Shown here in pieces: positions 35,764-44,982 of a DNA stretch of 64,000 nucleotides. The stretch is from NCBI GenBank assembly GCA_963831705.1, contig CAWHRE010000010.1, positions 1,674,001 to 1,738,000 on the forward strand, in the 5' to 3' direction. This stretch comes from DASQPR01 sp963831705. Lineage in GTDB: Bacteria > Actinomycetota > Actinomycetes > Mycobacteriales > Micromonosporaceae. A program made the translations under genes and the position numbers. The notes beneath the pieces are model-generated. The model was not told where the DNA came from and did not search any database. It was given only the letters and a program-made list of their open reading frames with translations. Every line of letters begins with the position of its first letter. Position 1 is the stretch's first letter.

Positions 35764-38337
35764 GTGGCAGACGATGATGTGATCGGCGATGCACTGGGCG
35801 AGAACCCCGATCCGGACGAACCAGACATCGATCCAGAGGATCTGGGCGAGCCGGTAGACCCGTCGATGATCGAAGGCGGCCATGTTGGCGGTCGGGTCGA
35901 CCCGGTCGGCATCGAGGTCGAGATGCAGCGGTCCTACCTCGACTACGCGATGAGTGTCATCGTCGGGCGTGCACTCCCCGACGTACGCGACGGACTCAAG
36001 CCAGTGCACCGCAAGATCCTTTTCGCGATGTACGACGGCGGCTACCGCCCGGACCGCGGGTACGTGAAGTGTGCCCGCGTCGTCGGTGACGTCATGGGTA
36101 ACTATCACCCGCACGGCGACACGGCGATCTACGACACCCTCGTCCGGATGGCCCAGCCGTGGTCGTTGCGGTACCCGCTGATCGACGGCAGCGGCAACTT
36201 CGGCTCGCCGGGCAACGACCCGGCCGCAGCCATGCGATACACGGAGTGCCGCCTCGATCCGCTCGCGATGGAAATGCTGCGTGACATCGGTGAAGACACC
36301 GTCGACATGCAGGCCAACTACGACGGTCGTTCGCAGGAACCGACGATCCTTCCGGCGCGGTTCCCGAATCTGCTGGTCAACGGCTCAGAAGGTATCGCGG
36401 TCGGCATGGCCACCAAGATCCCGCCGCACAACCTCCGCGAGATCGCGGCCGGCGTCCAGTGGTGCTTGGACAACCCGAACGAAGATGAAGCGACGACACT
36501 CGACGCGCTGATCGAGATCGTCAAGGGCCCGGACTTCCCGACCGCAGGCCTGATCGTCGGCACGCAGGCGATCAAGGACGCGTACCGGACCGGGCGCGGC
36601 ACGATCCGGATGCGCGCCGTGATCGAGGTCGAGGAAGACAAGCGCGGTCGTGCCTGCCTGGTCGCGACCGAACTCCCGTACCAGGTGAACCCGGACAACC
36701 TCGCCGAGCGCGTGGCCGATCTGGTCAAGGAAGGCAAGCTCACCGGTATCGCCGACATCCGCGACGAGTCGTCCGGCCGTACCGGTATGCGGTTCGTGAT
36801 CGTCCTCAAGCGGGATGCGATCGCGAAGGTCGTGCTGAACAACCTGTACAAGCACACGCAGCTGCAGGAGACGTTCGGCGCCAACATGCTCGCGCTGGTC
36901 GACGGCGTACCGCGGACGCTCAACCTGGCGCAGTTCCTGCGGCACTACGTGACACACCAGATCGAGGTGATCGTCCGCCGTACCGCCTACCGGCTGCGGA
37001 AGGCCGAGGAGCGCGCCCACATCCTCCGTGGTCTCGCGAAGGCACTCGATCTGCTCGACGAAGTCATCGCGTTGATCCGGCGGGCACCGAGCGCGGACGA
37101 GGCGAAGAGCGGCTTGATGTCGCTGCTCGATGTGGACGAGATCCAGGCCACCGCGATCCTCGACATGCAGCTGCGTCGCCTCGCGGCGTTGGAGCGTCAG
37201 CGGATCATCGACCAGCTTGCCGAGATCGAGATCGAGATCGCGGAGTTCAAGGACATCCTGGCGAAGCCGGAGCGGCAGCGACAGATCATCTCCGACGAAC
37301 TCGCCGAGTTGGTCGCTCGCTGGGGCGATGAGCGTCGGACGAAGATCATTCCGTTCGACGGCGAGGTCTCCATGGAGGACCTCATCGCACGGGAGGACGT
37401 CGTTGTCACGATTACCCGAACCGGGTATGCGAAGCGTACGAAGGCCGATCTTTATCGGTCACAGAAGCGCGGCGGCAAGGGGATCAGCGGCGCGACGCTG
37501 CGCCAGGACGACATTGTCAGCCACTTCTTCGTATGCTCCACCCACGACTGGATTCTGTTCTTCACGAACAAGGGTCGCGTCTACCGGGCAAAGGCGTACG
37601 AACTGCCGGAAGCGAGCCGGATCGCGCGCGGACAGCACGTCGCGAACCTGCTGGCCTTCCAGCCGGATGAACAGATCGCTCAGGTCATCCAAATCAAGGA
37701 CTACCAGGTCTCACCGTATCTTGTCCTGGGAACGAAGGTTGGTCTCGTCAAGAAGACGAAGCTGGAAGAGTTCGACTCCAACCGGAGCGGCGGCATCATC
37801 GCGATCAACCTGCGTGATGACGACGAGCTTGTGGGTGCTTCACTGATAGCCGCTGAGGAAGATCTGCTATTGGTGTCCAAGCAAGCGCAAGCAATCCGGT
37901 TCAATGCGACCGATGAGGCGCTGCGCCCGATGGGCCGGGCGACGTCAGGTGTCATCGGAATGCGATTTGCGGAAGGCGACGAGTTGTTGGCGATGGAGGT
38001 GGTCCGTGACGGCATGGATGTTCTTGTCGCCACGGGCGGCGGCTTCGCCAAACGAACGCCGATTGACGAGTACCCTGTCCAAGGGCGCGGCGGCAAGGGC
38101 GTGCTGACGGCCAAGATCACCGAACGTCGCGGCGGACTGGTGGGAGCGGTGGTCATCAGCCCCGACGACGAGCTTTTCGCGATCACTTCCAACGGCGGTG
38201 TTATCCGGACTCCGGTGAAGCCTGTGCGGCGGACGCGAGACCGGAACACAATGGGGGTCAAGCTCATGGACCTTCCGGATGGCGTAAACCTCGTTGCCAT
38301 TGCTCGCAATGCCGACGAGCCTGACGAACAGGACTAG
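35764..38337 (+). CDS. gyrA: DNA gyrase subunit A
   Basis: The 857-residue DNA-breaking subunit has an acidic N-terminal extension of ~45 residues before the core (VEMQRSYLDYAMSVIVGRAL). The quinolone-determining region NYHPHGDTAIYDTLVRMAQ follows, with catalytic Tyr at residue 159 (AAMRYTECRL), then the coiled-coil exit gate and the C-terminal beta-pinwheel with a GyrA box (QKRGGKG). The position equivalent to E. coli Ser83 is Thr here, where mycobacteria have Ala. It starts with GTG, and AAGGA lies 6-10 nt upstream. Confidence 0.98.
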   Translation: MADDDVIGDALGENPDPDEPDIDPEDLGEPVDPSMIEGGHVGGRVDPVGIEVEMQRSYLDYAMSVIVGRALPDVRDGLKPVHRKILFAMYDGGYRPDRGYVKCARVVGDVMGNYHPHGDTAIYDTLVRMAQPWSLRYPLIDGSGNFGSPGNDPAAAMRYTECRLDPLAMEMLRDIGEDTVDMQANYDGRSQEPTILPARFPNLLVNGSEGIAVGMATKIPPHNLREIAAGVQWCLDNPNEDEATTLDALIEIVKGPDFPTAGLIVGTQAIKDAYRTGRGTIRMRAVIEVEEDKRGRACLVATELPYQVNPDNLAERVADLVKEGKLTGIADIRDESSGRTGMRFVIVLKRDAIAKVVLNNLYKHTQLQETFGANMLALVDGVPRTLNLAQFLRHYVTHQIEVIVRRTAYRLRKAEERAHILRGLAKALDLLDEVIALIRRAPSADEAKSGLMSLLDVDEIQATAILDMQLRRLAALERQRIIDQLAEIEIEIAEFKDILAKPERQRQIISDELAELVARWGDERRTKIIPFDGEVSMEDLIAREDVVVTITRTGYAKRTKADLYRSQKRGGKGISGATLRQDDIVSHFFVCSTHDWILFFTNKGRVYRAKAYELPEASRIARGQHVANLLAFQPDEQIAQVIQIKDYQVSPYLVLGTKVGLVKKTKLEEFDSNRSGGIIAINLRDDDELVGASLIAAEEDLLLVSKQAQAIRFNATDEALRPMGRATSGVIGMRFAEGDELLAMEVVRDGMDVLVATGGGFAKRTPIDEYPVQGRGGKGVLTAKITERRGGLVGAVVISPDDELFAITSNGGVIRTPVKPVRRTRDRNTMGVKLMDLPDGVNLVAIARNADEPDEQD

Positions 38338-38339
38338 TA

Positions 38340-39110
38340 ATGGCGGAGACACAGGCGAAGTCGGGGATCACGGGGACTTCGATCGACCCGAGTGAGCTGG
38401 ATGCGCGCAGCGATGACGCGGCCGGTTCCGAGATGTCGGTCGATCGCGCGGCCGTTGGCCGCGCGAGCGTCCCTTCCGAGCCCGCGAACCCCAGATCTGA
38501 CCTCGGCGTTGACGGAAAGATCGACTTGGACGCACCTAAGTCGGTCACGACTTCGACCATCGCGTCGTCCGACCGGCGCGGAAGTATTGAGATCGGCCGG
38601 GGAAGTGCCCCGGCTTCGACCAACCGTAAGACAGCGCCGGCCCGAGTGACCGGCGCTGCGCCTGGTGTCGACGCGCCGGCCACGAACTCCGGAGCCGCGC
38701 GTGTCGCCGAGGCGGTCCGCTCCGCGCGGGCCACGGTGTCGGGCGCTGCCTCTCGTGGACCGCGCCGTGCTCGCCTGTTCGTCAAGCGCATCGACCCATG
38801 GTCGGTGATGAAGTTCTCGTTCGCGGTCTCGTTCGTGATGTTCTTCGTGCTCGTCGTCGCCACGTCGGTGCTGTATCTGGCGCTCGATCAGATGAACGTC
38901 TTCACGAGCATCAACAAGGCGCTGGCACAGCTCTTGAATTCGAAGAACGGTGTCAAGGTCACGGCGACCGCCGTGATCGGCGCTTCAGGCGCGATCGGGC
39001 TTGTCATGGTCGTGTTGTTCACGGCCCTGTCGACGCTCGCCGCGTTCATCTACAACGTGTGCGCAGACCTTGTCGGTGGCATTGAGGTGACCCTCTCCGA
39101 GAAGGAGTAA
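38340..39110 (+). CDS. DUF3566 transmembrane protein downstream of gyrA
   Basis: The 256-residue protein has a long disordered Ser/Ala/Asp-rich cytosolic part (about 1-145). The C-terminal DUF3566 domain carries two membrane helices (FSFAVSFVMFFVLVVATSVL and ASGAIGLVMVVLFTALSTLA). The start is 2 bp after the gyrA stop. A DUF3566 gene here is an actinobacterial hallmark, and in mycobacteria the homologue (CwsA-like position) has been linked to cell-wall growth. That parallel is positional. Function is unproven. Confidence 0.9.
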   Translation: MAETQAKSGITGTSIDPSELDARSDDAAGSEMSVDRAAVGRASVPSEPANPRSDLGVDGKIDLDAPKSVTTSTIASSDRRGSIEIGRGSAPASTNRKTAPARVTGAAPGVDAPATNSGAARVAEAVRSARATVSGAASRGPRRARLFVKRIDPWSVMKFSFAVSFVMFFVLVVATSVLYLALDQMNVFTSINKALAQLLNSKNGVKVTATAVIGASGAIGLVMVVLFTALSTLAAFIYNVCADLVGGIEVTLSEKE

Positions 39111-39127
39111 GCCGCCCCAGCGCGTCG

Positions 39128-39162
39128 CGTACCCCCGAGTTTTCAAACGGCTCGGGGGTACG
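39128..39162 (+). terminator. Hairpin after the gyrA-DUF3566 operon
   Basis: CGTACCCCCGAG pairs perfectly with CTCGGGGGTACG (12 bp, 11-nt loop), 18 bp after the DUF3566 stop. There is no T-tract. TAATCT at 39164-39169 directly after the stem could be the -10 box of the tRNA-Ile promoter. Confidence 0.7.
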
Positions 39163-39201
39163 GTAATCTTGCTCGTCGCGCCGGGTTCGGAAGTGACGTA
39201 C

Positions 39202-39275
39202 GGGGCTATAGCTCAGTCGGTTAGAGCGCAGAGCTGATAACTCTGAGGTCGATGGTTCGATTCCATCTAGCCCCA
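39202..39275 (+). tRNA. tRNA-Ile (anticodon GAT)
   Basis: A complete 74-nt cloverleaf: acceptor GGGGCTA pairs with TAGCCCC, D arm GCTC/GAGC, anticodon stem CAGAG/CTCTG around CTGATAA, T arm with GGTTCGATT. The discriminator A is at 39275 and CCA is not encoded. Confidence 0.97.
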
Positions 39276-39281
39276 CTCGTG

Positions 39282-39307
39282 CACCCGGGCGCTTCGGCGC
39301 CCGGGTG
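39282..39307 (+). terminator. Strong hairpin with TTCG tetraloop after tRNA-Ile
   Basis: CACCCGGGCGC at 39282-39292 pairs perfectly with GCGCCCGGGTG at 39297-39307 around a TTCG loop. It probably ends or processes the tRNA-Ile transcript. Confidence 0.75.
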
Positions 39308-39335
39308 AGCTGTTGGCAACGGAGGGACCGCTCCC

Positions 39336-39464
39336 ATGTTGAAGAAGCTGCTTCTGCTCGCGGGTATTGTCGGTGGCGCGGCGTTCCTCGCCAAGAAGGC
39401 CAAGACCGCGAAGGACGAGCGGGCCTTGTGGCACGAGGCGACGACGGCGCCCGACCTCCGATAA
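39336..39464 (+). CDS. DLW-39 family protein
   Basis: This 42-residue protein has an N-terminal hydrophobic helix (LKKLLLLAGIVGGAAFLAKK) and a charged C-terminus containing the family mark R-A-L-W-H-E-A-T (usually D-L-W). Genes of this family sit between tRNA-Ile and tRNA-Ala beside gyrA in many actinobacteria, exactly as here. The ATG at 39336 follows GGAGG with suitable spacing. It is probably a small membrane-anchored protein. Function is unknown. Confidence 0.9.
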   Translation: MLKKLLLLAGIVGGAAFLAKKAKTAKDERALWHEATTAPDLR

Positions 39465-39470
39465 GTTCCC

Positions 39471-39543
39471 GGGGACGTAGCTCAATTGGCAGAGCACTGC
39501 CTTTGCAAGGCAGGGGTTAGGGGTTCGATTCCCCTCGTCTCCA
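39471..39543 (+). tRNA. tRNA-Ala (anticodon TGC)
   Basis: A complete 73-nt cloverleaf: acceptor GGGGACG pairs with CGTCTCC (one G-T), D arm GCTC/GAGC, anticodon stem CTGCC/GGCAG around TTTGCAA, T arm with GGTTCGATT. The discriminator A is at 39543 and no CCA is encoded. It starts 6 bp after the DLW-39 stop. Confidence 0.97.
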
Positions 39544-39585
39544 CTCTCTAAGCTTCTGACCAGGCGTTCGCAAGCCTCTCGATCT

Positions 39586-40497
39586 CTAGATCAGGCGGTC
39601 GATCAGAGGACGCAGTGCGGCCGACCTTGCGCGGCGCCAGGCGGAGATGTTCGGCATGAGCGCGGTGTCGGGAATCATTGCAGCACGGAAGCACCACATT
39701 CCGGCCAAGCCGACAACATATCGGGATGCCTCAGGCGGCAACGGCTGCAAGAGTCGATACGCTCGGTCCGTCGCCGCCTCTTGGCCGTGGACATGTCCAG
39801 TAGCGACCACGTCTGCAGCCAGCTGAGCGAGGTCGATCCACGGGGCGCCGGCGGACGCGTACGCCCAGTCGAGCAGCACCGCCGATCCCGACTCGGGATC
39901 AACGGCCGTGTTGTCGAGGCGGATGTCGCGATGAACCAATGCATCGCCAGCAGTCCAACGCTTCCATCCGGCCACCGCTTCAGCCGCTGGACCGGCATGG
40001 GACCTCTCCCAGTCGTCGCCCGCACCGAGGTCCAGCATGCGCTGCCAACCGTCGAAGTAGAAGATGCGCTCGACGACCGGCGGCAGAACACTCGGCGCCC
40101 GATGCCCGCTGGTAGTCCGGCATGCCCGCGCGACAGCCGCAATCGACGCATCCGTCCAAACCTCGGCATTCGCGCCGGCCGCCCATGTAGTAACCAGCGC
40201 AGCCCACGGCCCGCATTCGACCGTCGCGAGACGTCGATGTGCCGGAACCGACGCCGGAAGGACGTCGAGGATCGCAGATTCCTGCAGGACCATAGCGTGA
40301 TTGTGTGCCCGGACCTCGACGGACATCGCCTTGACGAAGACCTGTCGCCCATCAGCCAACCGCAACCCCGCGGCCGGACCAGGCGACATGCCCCCGTTCA
40401 GATCCGTGTGACTGACGATCGCAGCACCCAGTCCCTCAGCGACGGCCATCCTCAGTGGTTCGGGCGTATCGGCCCACGCGGTCCGAGGTGTGAACAT
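39586..40497 (-). CDS. Aminoglycoside-phosphotransferase-family (APH/choline-kinase-like) kinase
   Basis: The 303-residue protein has a kinase-like fold with a catalytic loop LVHRDIRLDNTAVD (HxDxxxxN) and the metal-binding LLDWAYASAGAPWIDLAQL (D-W in place of DFG). The N-lobe lysine is in QVFVKAMSV. These are hallmarks of the APH family, which phosphorylates small molecules such as antibiotics, choline or homoserine. The substrate cannot be predicted, and resistance should not be assumed. The ATG at 40497 is chosen; the ORF extends to 40566. Confidence 0.85.
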   Translation of the reverse strand: MFTPRTAWADTPEPLRMAVAEGLGAAIVSHTDLNGGMSPGPAAGLRLADGRQVFVKAMSVEVRAHNHAMVLQESAILDVLPASVPAHRRLATVECGPWAALVTTWAAGANAEVWTDASIAAVARACRTTSGHRAPSVLPPVVERIFYFDGWQRMLDLGAGDDWERSHAGPAAEAVAGWKRWTAGDALVHRDIRLDNTAVDPESGSAVLLDWAYASAGAPWIDLAQLAADVVATGHVHGQEAATDRAYRLLQPLPPEASRYVVGLAGMWCFRAAMIPDTALMPNISAWRRARSAALRPLIDRLI

Positions 40498-40740
40498 AAC
40501 GCTGCAGGCTACGCCCGGCACGCAAGCCGCTTCCGGAGTACCGCAGCTCACTTCAATGATCCACAAGCGCCCGCAGCAAACAGCATTGTGGTGGCCACTA
40601 CAGCATTCGTGATTGACGATTCGGTATCGACATCGAAGTGATCGGTCTGGTCGGGACTTATACCAACCCCAATCACGTTGTCGAATTTTCGAACGGCGAG
40701 GTACGCCAGCAGTTCTCGATCTGCTTCTGCGGACACCCCT

Positions 40741-40850
40741 TGACGTGGCCTATCGGGATTCTCAAATCTCCCGTGAATTGATAACGTGTGCCCGCCTGGC
40801 CGCCCCCGAAATGATCTCGCAATCGGGGGCATATGAAACGGGGAGCCACC
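40741..40850 (+). promoter_or_regulatory. Duplicated promoter/leader of the first giant secreted protein
   Basis: About 110 bp here is nearly identical to 44876-44982, before the paralogue. Shared elements are TAACGT (40782-40787; TAGCGT in the other copy) as a -10 box, and a leader hairpin in which GCCCCCGA (40802-40809) pairs with TCGGGGGC (40823-40830). In the other copy the stem is kept with a G-T pair. GGGGAG follows 6 nt before TTG at 40851. The rest of the 40498-40740 gap shows no gene I can support. Confidence 0.65.
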
Positions 40851-43800
40851 TTGTCATCAATCATCCGTCGGTCATCGTCGCGACTGCGTCACGTCAGTCT
40901 CCTTACGGCCGTCGCTGCCACCCTCGCGTTGAGTGTCGGCCCGTCGGGTGTCGCATCCGCCGCGCCGTCACCGTCGCCATCTTCGACTCCGTCGACCCCG
41001 GCACGGCTACGACGCCGAAGACGAGCACCCCGAGGACGAGCGCGCCGAAGGCGGCTTCCACGACGTCGGCAAAATCCACGCAGCAAACGCGTGCCAAGGC
41101 GGGTAAAGCCGCGCTCGCCGGAGCCGACACGCCGGATACCTGTTCCGGTTCGATCCAGCCGAGCACGATCTACCCGTGTTCCTCACTGGCGGCCGGTGAG
41201 ACACACACGTATTCGATTTCGCTTCCCAGCGCCTCCGACCTGGTCTTCATCGAGATTTCGACGACCGACGGCGAACAGCTGCCGGTGACGCTGACCGCTC
41301 CCGACACCAGCTCGGTGGCATGTCAGCAGCCGAACTGGCCCGGCCCGTACGTCTGCCCGACCAGCGTCGCGGGCACGTACTCCCTGCAGGTGACGAGCAA
41401 CGGCGACCCGACCGGCTACACGGTCGACTACGTCCGCCTGCTGTCCGGCGGGTCATGCTCGACCATTGCCGCCACGGACCTCTCCTTCTCGGCGCCGGTA
41501 CGCCACGGCTCGCTTGCGGCCGGGTCCGTTGGCGACTGCTTCAACCTTGCTCAGTCGAGTGGAACGGTGCTGCGGAGTGTGACCTCCGTCTACGAGGCGA
41601 TGGCCACGATCTACGACGCCACCGGGACGGCCGTCTGCACTGGCGGCGCGGACTGCACGCTGACCGGAACCGCGCCGTACCACGTGTTGCTGTCCGACGT
41701 GTACGGCAACGCCACCGACTACGACTGGCGCCTGGTCCAGCTGTCCAACCCGCAAGGCTGCGCAAACGCGATCCAACCGGCCGCGTACGGCACCACGCCA
41801 CCGGCCACATCCGCGGCAGAGTGTCGGATCGTCAACGCACCGAAGGCGGGCCCGTACCGGATCGAGGCATGGACCCCCGACGGCGGCTACCGAAGCGGTT
41901 GGATCTATAGCGCAAAGGGTGCGCAGATCTGCGAACTCAGCGCCAACCTGTGCACGTTGCCGGCCGGTACGAGCAATTTGATTCTTGATATCTCGACGAC
42001 CGCGACGCCCGACTTTGCGGTCGAGTTCATCGCGGCGAACGAGGCCCGGGGCTGCGCCTCGGCCAACGACACCGGCTTTGCCAGCGGCGCCAGCACCGGG
42101 AGCTTCGCGGGCGCGGGCGAATTGATCTGCCTGACGCTTCCGACGGCCTCGGGCAAGGACGTTTCCATCATCAACGGCATGGCCGAGAACGTCATCCGGC
42201 CGAACGCCGAGGTCGACGACGCGACCGGAACGCTGGTGTGCGAGCTTGACAACGAGGCGTACGGCAACTGTGCGCTCGCCGGCACCGCCCCGTTCCACGT
42301 GCTCCTCTCCGGCGCGACCACCGGCAAATACCGGATGGTGTTCCAGCGGACCGACTCGGCGGCTGGTTGCGTGTCATGGCCGGAGTCACGCTTCAACGGT
42401 GCGTACGGGGCGCAGGTTGCGCTGGCGGCCGACAACGAGGCCGCGTGTCTGTCGATCCCGGCCGGTCAACATTCGACCGGCGAGATGATCGACTACACCG
42501 ACCTGACCAACAAGGTGAATGGCTCGATCACGATCATCGACCCTTCCGGAAATCAGATATGCGTCGGTGTGACCAGCAGTATCTGCGCTATGACCCCCGG
42601 CGTCAGTTACACGGCGCTGCTCATCGGTTATCAAGGAGCCGACACGTACGGCTTGGTACGCCGGGACATCTCGGCGTCGGCCCCGTGCGGCGCGCCTAAC
42701 TCGTTGGCGGTTGGCGGAGCCTCGACGCCAGTGACACTGACGTCGATGTTGGATGCGCGGTGCTACCGCGTCAAGGCGGCCGCGACCGACAAACTGACGT
42801 TCGGAATCCGGGTGAACGCGCCCGATCCGACCGGCGCGATGCTGGAGGTCGCGGACAACGCCGGGCACATCGTCTGCCGCCAGTTCGGTGTGCCGTGCAA
42901 TGTCACCGGCGTGACGTCGTACCAGATCATCGTGGTAGCCGTGAACTACAACCGCACGTCGATCATGGCGAGCCTGGATACCTGGCTGGTCGGCACAGCG
43001 GCGGGTTGGTCTTCAACGTGTGTGGCTCATCAGCTGTCGATGAGCGGATTCGCACCGATCAACGACACCTTGACTGAATCACACACCGGGTACTGCGCGG
43101 TGCTGGATGTTGGACCAAACGAACATCTCGGGGTCTACGGCAGTGAAACAACGACCCGGAACGAAGCGGTGTGGGTAAGCATTTTCGATGCGAGCAACTG
43201 GACCCAGAACAGCTACTGCTCGAACCAAGTTCTGAACTACACGTCCGACACTTGTGGGACCGGATCGAATACGGCAGCGGCTCAGGCCGTCATGCTGATC
43301 TTCCCGTACGACGTACCGGTCCCGTTCTCGTTCAGCTTGCAGGGCGTGTGCATGTTTGCGTGTGGCACTCTGCCGGTCGCACCGACGATTTCCGCGATAT
43401 CCGTCGCGTCTGGTCAGTCCGGGTCGATCGAGCGAATGGTCGTCACCGGAACTGCACTGACCATGGGCGACGTGGCCTCACTCAGCCAGGACGGACAGAA
43501 TTCACCCGGCCGGATGAGTGCTCCTGTCTCGGTCACGGCCGATGGAACCAAACTGACCCTCGACTTCTCTCCGTACGATGATCCCGGGGTTTACGACTTC
43601 ACCATCACCGCGCCGTCGGGACAAATGGCAACGTTGCCGAACGCATTCAAGGTGACCGCCGCCGCGCCGCCGCTCACCGGCGACAGCTACCAACCGCTGG
43701 CCCCGACACGCATCCTCGACACCCGGTACGGACTGGGTGCACCCCTGGCTCGGGTCGGTGCGGGCAAGAGCGTGACGCTCCAGGTCGACGGCGCGGGTGG

Positions 43801-44788
43801 GGTACCGGACGGTGTGGACGCGGTGGTGCTCAACTTGACCGCAGTCAACCCCAGCGAGAACACCTATTTGACTGTCTACCCGGACGGTTCGCCCCTTCCG
43901 TCCGCGTCAAACCTGAACGTCCGAGCAGGTCAGACGCTCCCGAACCTGGTCACCGTCCAGGTGGTCAACGGTTCGGTGGACATCAAGAATCAGGATGGGA
44001 CCGTTGATCTGCTGGCAGACGTGGTGGGCTACTACTTCGATGCCACGTACGGCTGGGGGCTTCATCCGGTCAGCCCGAAACGCATTCTCGACACTCGAAA
44101 GGCGATCGGTGCCCCGACGAGCAAGGTTGGTCCTGGTGGCGTCGTCGCATTGAAGGTGGCGGGCGTTGGTCAGATTCCGGCGAACGGTGTGACGGCGGTC
44201 GTGATGAATGTGACCGCGGTGAACCCGACGGCGTCGAGTTATCTCACTGTGTATCCCGACAGCTATCCGCTGCCGACGGTCTCGAGTCTGAACTATTCAG
44301 CGGGTGAGACCGTGGCAAACCTTGTCACGGTACCGGTCGTCGATGGCAAGGTTGATCTGCGCAATGCGAACGGAACCGTGGATCTACTCGCCGATGTGAC
44401 GGGTTACTACAGCGCCGGTGGCGCCGGGTTCCACGCGGTCGGATCGTTCCGGTTGATGGATACGCGGTACGGAACCGGCGTACCGGTGCACAAGGTGGGC
44501 CCGAACGGCACGGTGACGTTGTCCGTGGTCGGGCGGGACAACGTTCCGCTCACCGGCGTGAGCGCGGTCATCTTGAACGTCACCGTGACCAGTCCGACCG
44601 CGGCCAGTTATCTCTCCGTTTACCCGGACAGCCAGAGCATGCCGGACGTGTCCAACCTCAACTTCGGTGCCGGCCAGACCATTGCCAATCTGGTGGTCGT
44701 GCCGGTGGTTGACGGTAAGGTCGACTTCCACAATGAATACGGGAGTACCGAAGTCATCGCCGACTTGGACGGCTACTTCACCAAGTGA
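40851..44788 (+). CDS. Giant secreted multi-domain protein, paralogue A (one frame break in the linker)
   Basis: This is a ~1,312-residue exported protein. The signal peptide (RLRHVSLLTAVAATLALSVG, cleavage after VASA) is followed by a Pro/Thr/Ser/Lys linker. About seven ~105-residue modules, each with regularly placed cysteines, come next. An IPT/TIG-like Ig domain (APTISAISVASGQSGSIERM) and three ~125-residue repeats starting ILDTR/LMDTR and ending LLADVVGYY/VIADLDGYF end the protein. There is no sortase motif or C-terminal anchor. The signal peptide and the body are in different frames: one base appears lost at about 40998-41004. The start is TTG at 40851, as in the paralogue; ATG at 40833 is in frame. 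It is probably a cell-surface or matrix protein of unknown function. Confidence 0.82.
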
Positions 44789-44793
44789 TCGCC

Positions 44794-44833
44794 GCTGCCT
44801 GGGGACGCTGGATTATCGGCGTTTCCAGGCAGC
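44794..44833 (+). terminator. Hairpin after paralogue A
   Basis: GCTGCCTGG (44794-44802) pairs with CCAGGCAGC (44825-44833), 5 bp after the stop. An equivalent hairpin follows paralogue B. Confidence 0.65.
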
Positions 44834-44876
44834 CGCGCGCCAGGCTGAGTATTCGTCCTTTGCGGACGAGACCTGA

Positions 44877-44982
44877 CGTGGCTTATCGGGATTCTCAAAT
44901 CTCGCGGTAATTGATAGCGTGTGCCCGCCTGGCCGCCTCCGAAATGATCTCGCAATCGGGGGTATTCAACGGGGGAGTCACA
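44877..44982 (+). promoter_or_regulatory. Promoter/leader of paralogue B, copy of 40741-40850
   Basis: TAGCGT (44915-44920) is the -10 candidate. The leader hairpin CCTCCGA/TCGGGGG (one G-T pair) and GGGGGAG before TTG at 44983 are kept. Most bases are identical to the first copy. Confidence 0.65.

Noticed and set aside
39586..40497. Antibiotic-resistance aminoglycoside kinase
   Set aside because: The fold fits the APH family, but nothing in the sequence points to aminoglycosides. Only a generic small-molecule kinase call is supported.
40613..40850. Upstream extension of giant secreted protein A in the frame of its body
   Set aside because: That frame would bypass the signal peptide, which is clearly encoded in the other frame and conserved in paralogue B.
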